Assembly: GCA_949093475.1 (NCBI GenBank)
Contig: CARXAY010000038.1
Span: 1-9,299 of the forward strand
Origin: an uncultured Oscillospiraceae bacterium
GTDB lineage: Bacteria > Bacillota > Clostridia > Oscillospirales > Oscillospiraceae
DNA length: 9,299 nucleotides
Direction: 5' to 3'
Part shown: in pieces, positions 1 to 6,950 of the stretch
How the letters are laid out: each line of letters begins with the position of its first letter
Numbering within the stretch: the first letter of the stretch is position 1
The notes under the pieces: generated by a model
Told to the model about the DNA's origin: nothing
Seen by the model: only the letters and a program-made list of their open reading frames with translations
Databases searched by the model: none
Position numbers and translations under genes: made by a program

Positions 1-512
1 TTATAGCACAGTTCCCAGCCGTCGCCAACCAAAATCTGCGGTTTTTTACGATTTTCCACCTCATCGGCCAGCTGAGCCACGGAAATGGCCTCGTCGGCGC
101 GCAGGCGCACGGGCCGTCCTTCCTCAATGACGAAGCGGGCGGCATAGACCTGACTGCGCCGGGCGTCCATGGCGCAGCAGATGTCCGCCCCCTCCAGATG
201 GCTCAGATTCCAAGCCATGGATTCCAGCGTGGAGCATCCGGCGCAGGGCAGCGCCTTGGCCCAAGCCAGTCCCTTGGCGGTGGAGACGCCAATGCGAAGC
301 CCCGTAAACGAGCCGGGGCCGTTGGCAACGGCGATCAGCTCCATGTCGTCCAGAGAAAGCCCGCTGTTTTTCAGCAGATCCTCCACCATAGGCAGGAGGG
401 TGCGGGAGTGGGTGAGACCGCTGTGCTGATAGGACTGGGCCAGCAGAAAGTCGTCCCGGCACACGCAGCAGCTTGCCGCCTTGGCGGAAGCCTCCAGAGC
501 CAAAATGTTCAT
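1..512 (-). CDS. tsaB: TsaB, tRNA t6A37 threonylcarbamoyltransferase complex subunit (partial, C-terminus missing)
   Basis: TsaB is the inactive-kinase-fold partner of TsaD; with TsaE it transfers the threonylcarbamoyl group to A37 of ANN-decoding tRNAs in the cytoplasm. The visible 170 residues begin MNILALEAS and contain the family hallmarks GLTHSRTLLPMVEDLL (about 32-47), NGPGSFTGLRIGVSTAKGLA (64-83), MDARR (115-119) and a late LVGDG (161-165). The family is usually about 220-240 residues, so roughly 50-70 C-terminal residues lie beyond the left edge. The TAA that can be read at bases 3-1 is out of frame: the gene's codons end at base 3, leaving two bases of the next codon. The ATG (512-510) overlaps the tsaE stop as ATGA, and the end of tsaE supplies a GAGGGGG-type ribosome site. 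The usual DTS near the N-terminus is EAS here. Identification is firm. Confidence 0.95.
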   Translation of the reverse strand, partial: MNILALEASAKAASCCVCRDDFLLAQSYQHSGLTHSRTLLPMVEDLLKNSGLSLDDMELIAVANGPGSFTGLRIGVSTAKGLAWAKALPCAGCSTLESMAWNLSHLEGADICCAMDARRSQVYAARFVIEEGRPVRLRADEAISVAQLADEVENRKKPQILVGDGWELCY

Positions 513-928
513 TCGCCCACCCCCTCGATGGTGATCTCACGGGTCTCGTCGTCCAGCGGGTGGAGGGTGACTGCGGCGGCGTCCGAGAACAGCTCCTCCG
601 CCCGCTCGCTCCACTCCACGGCGCACACGCCCCCCCGATCCAGATAGTCCTCCCAGCCGATGTCCCAAAGCTCGTCGGCGCTCTCCAGACGGTAGAGGTC
701 GAAGTGGAACAGGGGCAGGCGGCCGCCCTCGTATTCGTTGACGATGGTGAAGGTGGGGCTGGTGACCGCGCCCTTGTACCCCAGTCCCCGTGCAAGCCCG
801 CGGGTGAAGGCGGTCTTGCCCGCGCCCAGATCCCCCCGCAGGGCCAGCACCGTCCCCGCCGTGAGCCGGGCGGCAAGGGCTTGCCCCACCTGCTCGGTCT
901 CGGCGGGGGAGTGGGTCAGAACGGTCAC
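509..928 (-). CDS. tsaE: TsaE, tRNA t6A37 biosynthesis ATPase
   Basis: TsaE is a small P-loop ATPase that binds the TsaB-TsaD complex and powers its catalytic cycle in tRNA t6A37 synthesis. The 139-residue product has the normal family length. It shows the Walker A motif GDLGAGKT (32-39), the family signature SPTFTIVNEY (57-66), FHFDLYR (74-80) and the EWSERA segment (105-110). The start is GTG at 928-926; an ideal AGGAGGTGA site at 935-943 lies six bases upstream and no in-frame alternative is as well placed. It is first in a leftward operon with tsaB (ATGA overlap at 512-509), which fits a joint job in one pathway; tsaD is not in the window. A sigma-A-like promoter sits just upstream at 957-985. 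Confidence 0.97.
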   Translation of the reverse strand: MTVLTHSPAETEQVGQALAARLTAGTVLALRGDLGAGKTAFTRGLARGLGYKGAVTSPTFTIVNEYEGGRLPLFHFDLYRLESADELWDIGWEDYLDRGGVCAVEWSERAEELFSDAAAVTLHPLDDETREITIEGVGE

Positions 929-934
929 GCTCGG

Positions 935-943
935 TCACCTCCT
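935..943 (-). promoter_or_regulatory. Ribosome binding site of tsaE that fixes its GTG start
   Basis: On the minus strand the sequence reads AGGAGGTGA, a full match to the 16S anti-Shine-Dalgarno sequence, six bases before the GTG at 928-926. A second GTG is embedded in this site but is out of frame. Confidence 0.85.
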
Positions 944-956
944 TCGGTTTTTTGTA

Positions 957-985
957 AGCATACCACAGGTTGGAAAAAACCGCAA
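957..985 (-). promoter_or_regulatory. Candidate sigma-A promoter for tsaE-tsaB
   Basis: On the minus strand, TTGCGG (985-980) and TATGCT (962-957) are separated by exactly 17 bases. The -35 matches consensus at three of six positions and the -10 at four of six. It lies about 30 bases upstream of the tsaE GTG, the right distance for a short leader. This is pattern matching only. Confidence 0.5.
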
Positions 986-1013
986 GTTCGCCCTTTCTTT
1001 TTTTCCGCCGCCA

Positions 1014-1022
1014 TGCTACAAT
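1014..1022 (+). promoter_or_regulatory. Candidate extended -10 promoter for the SEDS operon
   Basis: The sequence TGCTACAAT is an extended -10 element: TG, one base, then TACAAT, which matches five of six consensus positions. At the expected spacing the -35 region (about 993-999) is T-rich but poor, as is common with extended -10 promoters. Transcription would begin near 1028-1030, giving a leader of about 50 bases before the ATG at 1080. It lies back-to-back with the tsaE promoter. Confidence 0.55.
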
Positions 1023-1079
1023 GAAAGCAACGATTTTGGTGCAAACGCCGTCTAAACCGCCGGAAGGGAGGGGCTGGAA

Positions 1080-2222
1080 ATGAAAAAGACCGTGCAGGAC
1101 TTTTTCCATAAGGGGGATATGGTTCTGCTGGGGCTGTGTCTGGCCGCCAGCGGGTTTGGCCTGCTGCTCATTTACAGCGCCACCCGTTACCTCCACAACG
1201 GCAACCGCTATGTGATGATCCAAGGCATCGGCATCCTGATCGGCATTGTCGCTTACGCGGTGTTCACGCTGGTGGATATCGAGCTGTTCACCGAAAAGCT
1301 GTGGAAGTTGATGCTGGCGTTCAACATTGCCATTCTGCTGGCCCTCATCCCCTTTGGCCGGGCGGGGGATTCGGGGAACAAGAACTGGATCCCCATTCCC
1401 GGCCTGCCCATCAACATCCAGCCCGCCGAGGTGGTCAAGCTGTTTCTGGTGCTTTTGCTGGCTTACCAGTGCGCCAAGCTGAAGGAAAAAGAGCTGCTGG
1501 CCCATCCGTTGAGCGTGATCCTCATTGCCGCCCACGGCCTCTTTTTCGCGGCGCTGAATCTGGTGATTTCCAAGGACTACGGAATGTCCCTCCTCTACGT
1601 TCTCATGCTTATCATCATCATGTGGTGCGCCGGGGTGAAGTGGGGCTGGTTCGCGCTGGGCTTCGGCGGTGTGGTGGGGGCGGTGGCCCTCCTTTGGAAC
1701 AAGCTGCCCGCCTATATCCGCAGCCGCGTCACCATCATCTTCCTGCGAAATGACCCCGGCGGCGCGGGCTGGCAGCAGGAACACTGCGTCATGGCCATCG
1801 CCACCGGCGGCATCACCGGGCAGGGCTATCTACAGGGCAGCCAGACCCAGCGGGGCATCATCCCTGCCCAATATACCGACGAGATCTTTGCCGTCTGCGG
1901 CGAGGAGCTGGGCTTCGTGGGCTGCGCGGTGATGCTTCTCCTTCTCACCGCCATCATCATCCGCTGCTTCTGGGTGGGGCGGCACGCCGCCACTCCCATG
2001 ACCGCGCTGGTGGCCTTCGGCTTCGGCGGGATGTTTTTGGCCCAGACGGTCATCAACGTGGCCATGACCCTCTATGTGTTCCCCGTGGTGGGGCTGCCCC
2101 TGCCCTTTTTCAGCTACGGCGGCACGTCCATCATCATCCTCTTTGCCGCGGCGGGGCTGGTGTCCGGGGTGAAGGCCAAGGATCTGCCCAGTTGGCTTCA
2201 GGATCGGGGGAGTACCCTATGA
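1080..2222 (+). CDS. FtsW/RodA/SpoVE (SEDS) family peptidoglycan glycosyltransferase
   Basis: SEDS proteins are polytopic membrane enzymes that polymerise lipid II into glycan strands, normally with a class B penicillin-binding protein. The 380-residue length is typical. Hydrophobic spans run through most of it, starting at about residue 14. Family marks are NIQPAEVVKL (112-121), the extracytoplasmic segment GGITGQGYLQGSQ then YTDEIFAVCGEELGF (265-279) with the conserved aspartate D267, and VGLPLPFFSYGGTS (337-350). Some positions differ from common family members: TDEIFA for TDFIFA, PAE for PSE, and KDYG (165-168) for PDxG. I cannot tell FtsW from RodA or SpoVE, so no symbol is given. The ATG follows GGGAGGGG (1066-1073) by six bases. 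Its TGA overlaps the next gene's ATG. No penicillin-binding protein is adjacent. Confidence 0.93.
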   Translation: MKKTVQDFFHKGDMVLLGLCLAASGFGLLLIYSATRYLHNGNRYVMIQGIGILIGIVAYAVFTLVDIELFTEKLWKLMLAFNIAILLALIPFGRAGDSGNKNWIPIPGLPINIQPAEVVKLFLVLLLAYQCAKLKEKELLAHPLSVILIAAHGLFFAALNLVISKDYGMSLLYVLMLIIIMWCAGVKWGWFALGFGGVVGAVALLWNKLPAYIRSRVTIIFLRNDPGGAGWQQEHCVMAIATGGITGQGYLQGSQTQRGIIPAQYTDEIFAVCGEELGFVGCAVMLLLLTAIIIRCFWVGRHAATPMTALVAFGFGGMFLAQTVINVAMTLYVFPVVGLPLPFFSYGGTSIIILFAAAGLVSGVKAKDLPSWLQDRGSTL

Positions 2223-4060
2223 CAGAGACGGTAAAGTGCCGGGTCTGCGGCTGTTCTTCCCCCCTTGGAACGGGAGAGTGCCCCGACTGCGGCGCGCCCC
2301 TGCCTCAAGAACGCTCCAAGGAACAGCAACCGAAAACGGCCGGGACAGGGGAGACCCATGTCCCGGATGCTCCTACCTCGGAGAAGAAAGAACTCTCCTC
2401 CAAGCTGCGCTGGGCGCGCCGGGTGGGGCTTTTTGTGGCGGCGGCCTTGGCGCTCCAACTGACCGCCGCCCTATGGCCGCAGAAATACCAGCCCACCGGC
2501 ATGACCTACTCAGACGATGGCATCGTCAGCATGGACGGGGTGTGGAACATCGAGGAGGACGGCTTCTGGATCATGGACGGCACCGCCGACGGGCGGTATC
2601 TCCTCCTCCAAGCGCGGGACAAGGACGCCGTGGCCAAGGCGCGGCGGGTGACGGAGGCACTGTCCAGCGCACAGCTCAGCTATACCTACGTCCCCATGGG
2701 GGACTACTACCTCTTTGACGGACGCACGTTGGAGCGCACCGACTGGGACACCGCCGCGGTGGCGGGGAGCGCGGTATTTTTCACCAAGGTGGACGACACC
2801 GGCGTGACTACCCTCGGCTGCCGGGAACTGAACACCGGAGAGAACTGGAAGATCCAGACCTTTGGAGAAGGCGTGAGTTTGGATATCCTCCGGCCTTCAA
2901 CCGACGGCACAGTGGTGGTCTACGGCTGGAACGTGGACGACGATCAAGAGCCGGGGTCATACCGCCTGTGGCGGGCCAAGGATCGCAAATCCATTGCCGT
3001 GGACGTTCCGGCAGGGGACACCCTCTGGGGCGTGGGCACGGACGGGAACTGCCTCTTTTGGCACAGGGGCGACGAGTCCAACGGGTCTGGCGGGGAGGAC
3101 TGGGGCTGGGGATACCATGTCTACGGCGGCTATGACGGCGGCTACTATCCCAACAACTACTACCTCTGGCGGGACGGGGAAGTCACCCCCTTGCCCAATC
3201 TGATGCTGATGTGGAGCAACGCCGCCTTCACGGAATTCCTTCTCCGGGAGGAGCGGGAGGATCACGGCGGGGCGTGGTACTATTACGAGGTGGACACCAT
3301 GGCCGCGCCAGTGCGGCTGGACGTGTCCAGCGAGAGCTATTTGATCCCGGCGGCGCGGGATTGGGCCTTGTGGGGCGGATATACCTGCGAGACGCTGAAG
3401 GGCCGGTTCTATACGGCCCAAGACAGCGGCGACGGCGCGTCCTATTATCTCAACCACCGGGGAGAGCTGCTGGCGCTGGACGCGGGGCAGGAGGAACTGA
3501 CGGTAAACGCCGACGAAACGCAGGCGGTCTACCTGAAAAACGACGAGCTGTACCGTTTGACCGTCCTGCCCGACGACACGGTGGAGACCCAGCGGCTCAC
3601 CCATACCGGGAACACCTTGGCGTCGGGCGCGGAATGGGGCACGGTGGTGGACTTTGCCGCCAGCGACGACCTCTCCCACATCTACTATACGGCGCGGGAC
3701 GCCTTTGACCTGTATGCCGACGTGAAGCTCTACCACTGGCAGGGCGGGGAGAGCCGGGCGCTGGACATGGAGATCGACCTGAATCAAAAGATTCAAATGA
3801 CCGCCACCCCGGCGGGGGGATGCTACTTCCTCTACCGCCAAGACCTCTACTACACCGAGGGCGACCGCGCCCCGGCGGCGGTCATCGAGGGAGAGGCGGC
3901 GTTTACCGTCCCACTCCAGCTCGTCGGCCCGGACAAGTGGGCCATGGCGGTGGGCATAGAGTGGGAGGGCAGCCAGCGGCAGAACCGCTACTGGCGTCTG
4001 AACGGCTATGACGCGCCCGTGGAGCTGACCGAACGGATTCCGAAGGAGGGAAAGATATGA
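2219..4060 (+). CDS. Zinc-ribbon, single-span membrane protein with large beta-propeller-like outside domain; function unknown
   Basis: I do not recognise a named family. The 613-residue product has three visible parts. Residues 7-24 form a CxxC...CxxC zinc ribbon (C7, C10, C21, C24). A charged, Pro/Thr/Glu-rich linker (about 26-67) follows. One hydrophobic span (about 68-86), preceded by KLRWARR, puts the ribbon inside and the rest outside by the positive-inside rule. Residues 95-613 are a succession of aromatic-rich beta segments with polar turns (YLLLQARD, AVFFTKVDD, VVVYGWNVDDD, LFWHRGDE, WYYYEVD, AVYLKNDELYRL, IYYTARD, CYFLYRQDLYYTEGD), the look of a six- to eight-bladed propeller (inference). 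A Gly/Trp/Tyr-rich loop occupies 284-315. The ATG at 2219 follows GGGGGAG (2206-2212) and overlaps the SEDS stop; an upstream in-frame TTG at 2192 lacks such support. It may be a sensor or scaffold tied to wall synthesis. Confidence 0.85.
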   Translation: MTETVKCRVCGCSSPLGTGECPDCGAPLPQERSKEQQPKTAGTGETHVPDAPTSEKKELSSKLRWARRVGLFVAAALALQLTAALWPQKYQPTGMTYSDDGIVSMDGVWNIEEDGFWIMDGTADGRYLLLQARDKDAVAKARRVTEALSSAQLSYTYVPMGDYYLFDGRTLERTDWDTAAVAGSAVFFTKVDDTGVTTLGCRELNTGENWKIQTFGEGVSLDILRPSTDGTVVVYGWNVDDDQEPGSYRLWRAKDRKSIAVDVPAGDTLWGVGTDGNCLFWHRGDESNGSGGEDWGWGYHVYGGYDGGYYPNNYYLWRDGEVTPLPNLMLMWSNAAFTEFLLREEREDHGGAWYYYEVDTMAAPVRLDVSSESYLIPAARDWALWGGYTCETLKGRFYTAQDSGDGASYYLNHRGELLALDAGQEELTVNADETQAVYLKNDELYRLTVLPDDTVETQRLTHTGNTLASGAEWGTVVDFAASDDLSHIYYTARDAFDLYADVKLYHWQGGESRALDMEIDLNQKIQMTATPAGGCYFLYRQDLYYTEGDRAPAAVIEGEAAFTVPLQLVGPDKWAMAVGIEWEGSQRQNRYWRLNGYDAPVELTERIPKEGKI

Positions 4061-5028
4061 CCGAAAAGAAAAAACACCCGTGGCTCATCCCTGCGGTGAT
4101 CGCGGCGGCGGTGGTCGTCGCCGTGGTGTGGGTGGCGGTTTTTAACGCCGAAAAGCACGCCCCGCCCGCCCCCAATGAGGCCGCCTACGAGGCAGTGGAC
4201 AATCTGCGCGCTCTTCCCAACCCCGCCGCGCTGGGCGTTTTGGGACAGGGCGAGGTGGACGGCGTCCGCTTCGGCGTATCGGGCAACCTGAATTTGCAGG
4301 CGGACGGGGACGGACTGGCCCTGTCTCTGACCGACTTCACGCTGGCGGACGAGGACGGCTCGACGGATATAGAGGTTAACATAAATAAGGACGCCGCCGC
4401 TCTCCGACTGCCCGGCGTGCTGGGGGAGGAGTGGTACGGCGTCGGCTTTGCCAAGGAGCTGAAGGCGCAGGCCGTGGAGGCGGCAGGGGAGGAGCTGGCG
4501 GACTGGTATTTCGCCGACGGGAAGCTGGAAGAGGCGCAGGAGACCGTGTCCGCGCTGTGCGCCGAGCTTGCCAAGGTGCGGGAGCTGGGGCTTTCCGAGG
4601 CGGATCGGGCTGCGCTCAAGGACTTTGTGGAGGCCCACGGAACGGCGCTGTGGCAGGAGGGCAGCGGCTATGGGCTGTCCATCACAGTGAGCGCGGAGGA
4701 GATGAACGCCCTGCTGAACACGCTGGGCCTGCCCCAGATGGAGCTGACCGACCCGGTGCGGCCGCTGGAAGAGCCGGGGAGGGTTTTCATCGACTGCAAG
4801 CTGGACATCGAGTGTCGGCTCACCGCGCTGACGGTCACCGCAGACCCCTTCCAGTTCTCCTTGGAGCTGGGCGACCCCGACGAGCCGACCCCACGGCTGG
4901 AATTCCAGTGGGGGGAGGACAAGGCCAATTCGCTGGAGCTGGCCTTCACCGTCGCTGAGGGCGAAGGGGTGGTCATGACGCCGTTTGAAAATGCCTTTGG
5001 CCTGTTGGAGCGGCTTGTAGGCGAATAA
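4057..5028 (+). CDS. Single-pass membrane-anchored extracytoplasmic protein, unknown function
   Basis: This is a 323-residue protein of no family I can name securely. A short basic N-terminus (MTEKKKH) precedes one hydrophobic span (about 9-29, Ala/Val-rich). No lipobox cysteine follows it, so it should be a membrane anchor with the remaining ~290 residues outside. The outside part begins with a Pro/Ala linker (APPAPNEAA), then alternating beta-like stretches (FGVSGNLNLQADGDGLALSL, about 72-91), an acidic alpha-helical middle (about 132-205), and a second beta-rich region containing SITVSAEEMNALL. The helix-then-NALL arrangement loosely recalls YpmS-like (DUF2140) proteins, a weak resemblance only. 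The ATG follows AAGGAGGG (4043-4050) by six bases and overlaps the upstream stop as ATGA, so it is likely made together with the propeller protein. It is last in the operon, before a terminator. Confidence 0.85.
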   Translation: MTEKKKHPWLIPAVIAAAVVVAVVWVAVFNAEKHAPPAPNEAAYEAVDNLRALPNPAALGVLGQGEVDGVRFGVSGNLNLQADGDGLALSLTDFTLADEDGSTDIEVNINKDAAALRLPGVLGEEWYGVGFAKELKAQAVEAAGEELADWYFADGKLEEAQETVSALCAELAKVRELGLSEADRAALKDFVEAHGTALWQEGSGYGLSITVSAEEMNALLNTLGLPQMELTDPVRPLEEPGRVFIDCKLDIECRLTALTVTADPFQFSLELGDPDEPTPRLEFQWGEDKANSLELAFTVAEGEGVVMTPFENAFGLLERLVGE

Positions 5029-5032
5029 AGAG

Positions 5033-5062
5033 AGAGGGTGGCGGCAGCCACCCCCTCTTTTT
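5033..5062 (+). terminator. Rho-independent terminator of the SEDS operon
   Basis: Bases 5033-5042 pair with 5047-5058 around a GGCA loop (5043-5046): seven uninterrupted pairs, a two-base C bulge (5054-5055) and three more pairs. A run of five T follows at 5058-5062. It begins five bases after the last stop codon of the rightward operon. On the minus strand the same hairpin lies 12 bases beyond the pgsA stop, but its following tract (CTCTTTATT) is poorer, so it may stop both converging transcripts unequally. Confidence 0.85.
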
Positions 5063-5073
5063 GTTCACGCTTC

Positions 5074-5625
5074 TCACATCTGGCCGCTGAACACGTCCTT
5101 GTTTTTCATAAAGTACTCGATGCCGGAGTAGACGGTGGTGACCAAAATCACCGCCACGCAGACCAGCTCCACCCCCCGCAGGGTGGCGGCGGGAATAAAG
5201 GACATCTCGCTCAAAAGCATGATGAGGCAGATGCACACCATGGTGGACGCGGTCTTGACCTTGCCCGACCACCCGGCGGCAATGACCCGCCCGGTGTTGG
5301 CGGCCACCAGCCGCAGGCCGGTGACGGCAAACTCCCGGGCCATGACGATGAACAGACACCAGCCGGGCATTTTGTCCGCCTCCACCAGCCAAATGAGAGC
5401 GGCCAGCACCAAGATCTTGTCCGCTAAAGAGTCCATGAATTTTCCGAAATCGGTGATCAGATTCAGCTTCCGGGCCAGATGACCGTCCAAAAAGTCGGTC
5501 AGGCTGGCCAAAATGAACACCGCCAGCGCGGCGTACATATGCCCCGGAAAGGGAAGATAGGCCAGCACCATGAAGACAGGCACAAGGGCGATGCGCAAAA
5601 CCGTCAGTTTGTTGGGTAAATTCAT
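5074..5625 (-). CDS. pgsA: PgsA, CDP-diacylglycerol-glycerol-3-phosphate 3-phosphatidyltransferase
   Basis: PgsA is an integral membrane enzyme that makes phosphatidylglycerol phosphate from CDP-diacylglycerol and glycerol 3-phosphate, the committed step to phosphatidylglycerol and cardiolipin. The 183-residue product begins MNLPNKLTVLRI, the usual start for the family, and carries the complete CDP-alcohol phosphotransferase motif D-x2-DG-x2-AR-x8-G-x3-D-x3-D: D44, D47, G48, A51, R52, G61, D65, D69. Further hydrophobic spans follow. The ATG (5625-5623) is preceded by GGAGGAG (5637-5631) at five bases and overlaps the rimO stop as ATGA; the longer reading frame upstream is simply the same frame running through rimO. 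It is last in the leftward operon, facing the SEDS operon across a shared 45-base gap that holds the terminator. Confidence 0.95.
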   Translation of the reverse strand: MNLPNKLTVLRIALVPVFMVLAYLPFPGHMYAALAVFILASLTDFLDGHLARKLNLITDFGKFMDSLADKILVLAALIWLVEADKMPGWCLFIVMAREFAVTGLRLVAANTGRVIAAGWSGKVKTASTMVCICLIMLLSEMSFIPAATLRGVELVCVAVILVTTVYSGIEYFMKNKDVFSGQM

Positions 5626-6950
5626 GCTTGCTCCTCCATTTCTCCCAAAAGGTCGCCGTCGGTGACCCCGGTGATATGAACCCGGACAAAATCTCCCGCG
5701 GCTACTGTGCCCCCGGCGGCGGTGAAGTAGACGTGACCGTCCACGTCGGGGGAATCGGCGTAGCTGCGGCCCACGTAGCACCCAGCCTCCGGGTCAAAGC
5801 CCTCGCACAAAACCTCCAAAACGCCGCCCAGCCGGGATTCGTTATACTCGTCCATGATGCGGCTTTGCAGCTCCACCAGAAGCTCGGCGCGCCGCGCGGC
5901 CTCCTCCTCGCCCACCTGACCGGGCATGGCAAAGGCCGGCGTGCCCTCTTGGGGGGAGAAGGGGAAGATCCCCGCCCGCTCCAACTTGGCCCAGCGCAGG
6001 AACTCGCACAGCTCCTCAAACTCCGCTTCCCCCTCGCCGGGAAGACCGGTGATAAGGGAGGTGCGGATGACCAAGCCGGGAATTTTGGCCCGCAGCTTCT
6101 CAAAAAGGGCCATGATCTCCGCCTTCGTCCCCCGGCGGTTCATGGCGCGCAGGAGAGAGTCGTTGGCGTGCTGGATGGGGATGTCCAAGTATTTTAATAT
6201 CTTCGGCTCGCTGGCAATGACCTCGATCAGCTCGTCGGTGAACTCGTCGGGGTAGAGGTAGTGAAGCCTGATCCAGCGGAAGGGAAGTTTACATAATTCC
6301 AAGAGCAACTGGGGCAGCATCCGCTCGCCGGTAAGGTCAAGGCCATAGCGGGTGATGTCCTGCGCCACCACGATCAGCTCTTTTGTGCCTTGCTCGGCCA
6401 GAGACTTGGCCTCGGCCACCAGAGACTCCACCGTCCGGGAGCGGTAACGGCCGCGCAGGGAGGGGATCACGCAGTAAGCGCAGCGGTTGTCGCACCCCTC
6501 GGCGATCTTTAAGTAGGCGGAGTAAAGGGGCTTGGTCACGATGCGCGCGCCGTCTTCTATGGTATGATGGATGTCGCCGAAATAGGTGGGCACATCCCCC
6601 GAAGCCATGGCCTCCAGCGCCTCTAAAATGTCGGTATAGCTGCCTGTGCCCAGCAGACCGTCGATCTCAGGCAGCTCCTCCAGCATCTCGTCCTGATACC
6701 GCTGGGAGAGACAACCGGCCACCAGAATTTTGCCCAGCCGCCCCTCGTCCTTGAGGGCCGCAAGGGCCAAGATCTGGTCGATGGCTTCGCTCTTGGCGGA
6801 GTCGATAAAGCCGCAGGTGTTCACCACCGCCACGTCCGCCCCGTCGGGGCGATCCACGATGGTGTGGCCGCCTTTCACGCACAGGGCCATCATCTGCTCG
6901 CTGTTCACCAGATTTTTGGCGCACCCAAGGGAAATAAACGCGATCTTCAA
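5622..6950 (-). CDS. rimO: RimO, ribosomal protein S12 (Asp) methylthiotransferase, radical SAM enzyme
   Basis: RimO adds a methylthio group to a conserved aspartate of ribosomal protein S12, using two iron-sulfur clusters and S-adenosylmethionine. With the TTG start used here it has 442 residues, the usual size. The N-terminal domain has the three cluster cysteines C10 (in SLGCAKNLVNSE), C46 and C80. The radical SAM motif C153-x3-C157-x2-C160 lies in EGCDNRCAYC. YLYPDEF (231-237) and IPIQHANDSLL (257-267) are family-like, and a C-terminal TRAM domain spans about 375-440. SLGC-x-KNLV and the overall pattern favour RimO over the tRNA enzyme MiaB. The in-frame ATG at 6968 would add six residues, but the TTG at 6950 gives the usual MKIAFISLGC beginning, a GGGAGGA site nine bases away, and a four-base TTGA overlap with the recX stop. 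Confidence 0.94.
   Translation of the reverse strand: MKIAFISLGCAKNLVNSEQMMALCVKGGHTIVDRPDGADVAVVNTCGFIDSAKSEAIDQILALAALKDEGRLGKILVAGCLSQRYQDEMLEELPEIDGLLGTGSYTDILEALEAMASGDVPTYFGDIHHTIEDGARIVTKPLYSAYLKIAEGCDNRCAYCVIPSLRGRYRSRTVESLVAEAKSLAEQGTKELIVVAQDITRYGLDLTGERMLPQLLLELCKLPFRWIRLHYLYPDEFTDELIEVIASEPKILKYLDIPIQHANDSLLRAMNRRGTKAEIMALFEKLRAKIPGLVIRTSLITGLPGEGEAEFEELCEFLRWAKLERAGIFPFSPQEGTPAFAMPGQVGEEEAARRAELLVELQSRIMDEYNESRLGGVLEVLCEGFDPEAGCYVGRSYADSPDVDGHVYFTAAGGTVAAGDFVRVHITGVTDGDLLGEMEEQA

Noticed and set aside
1..3. TAA at the left edge as the stop of tsaB
   Set aside because: The tsaB frame places a codon boundary between bases 3 and 2, so this TAA is out of frame, and 170 residues would be short for TsaB.
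537..1784. Long minus-strand reading frame (415 codons) across the tsaE promoter region and antisense to the SEDS gene
   Set aside because: It covers tsaE in another frame and the divergent promoter region, and its composition (Gln/His/Asp-rich) is that of an antisense shadow in GC-rich DNA. It has no family features.
2192..2218. TTG start nine codons upstream for the zinc-ribbon protein
   Set aside because: The ATG at 2219 has GGGGGAG six bases upstream and the same ATGA overlap seen at other junctions; the TTG has no such support.
2957..3841. Minus-strand reading frame of 294 codons inside the propeller gene
   Set aside because: Entirely antisense to a well-supported gene, low-complexity Val/Pro/Arg/Gly composition, no ribosome site; explained by high GC at third positions.
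4369..4392. AT-rich patch in the third SEDS-operon gene as a possible insertion or promoter
   Set aside because: It keeps the reading frame and encodes an ordinary stretch (IEVNINKD); no promoter-like spacing or boundary is visible.
5626..5781. Longer N-terminus for pgsA
   Set aside because: It runs through the end of rimO in another frame; MNLPNKLTVLRI with GGAGGAG just upstream is the normal start.
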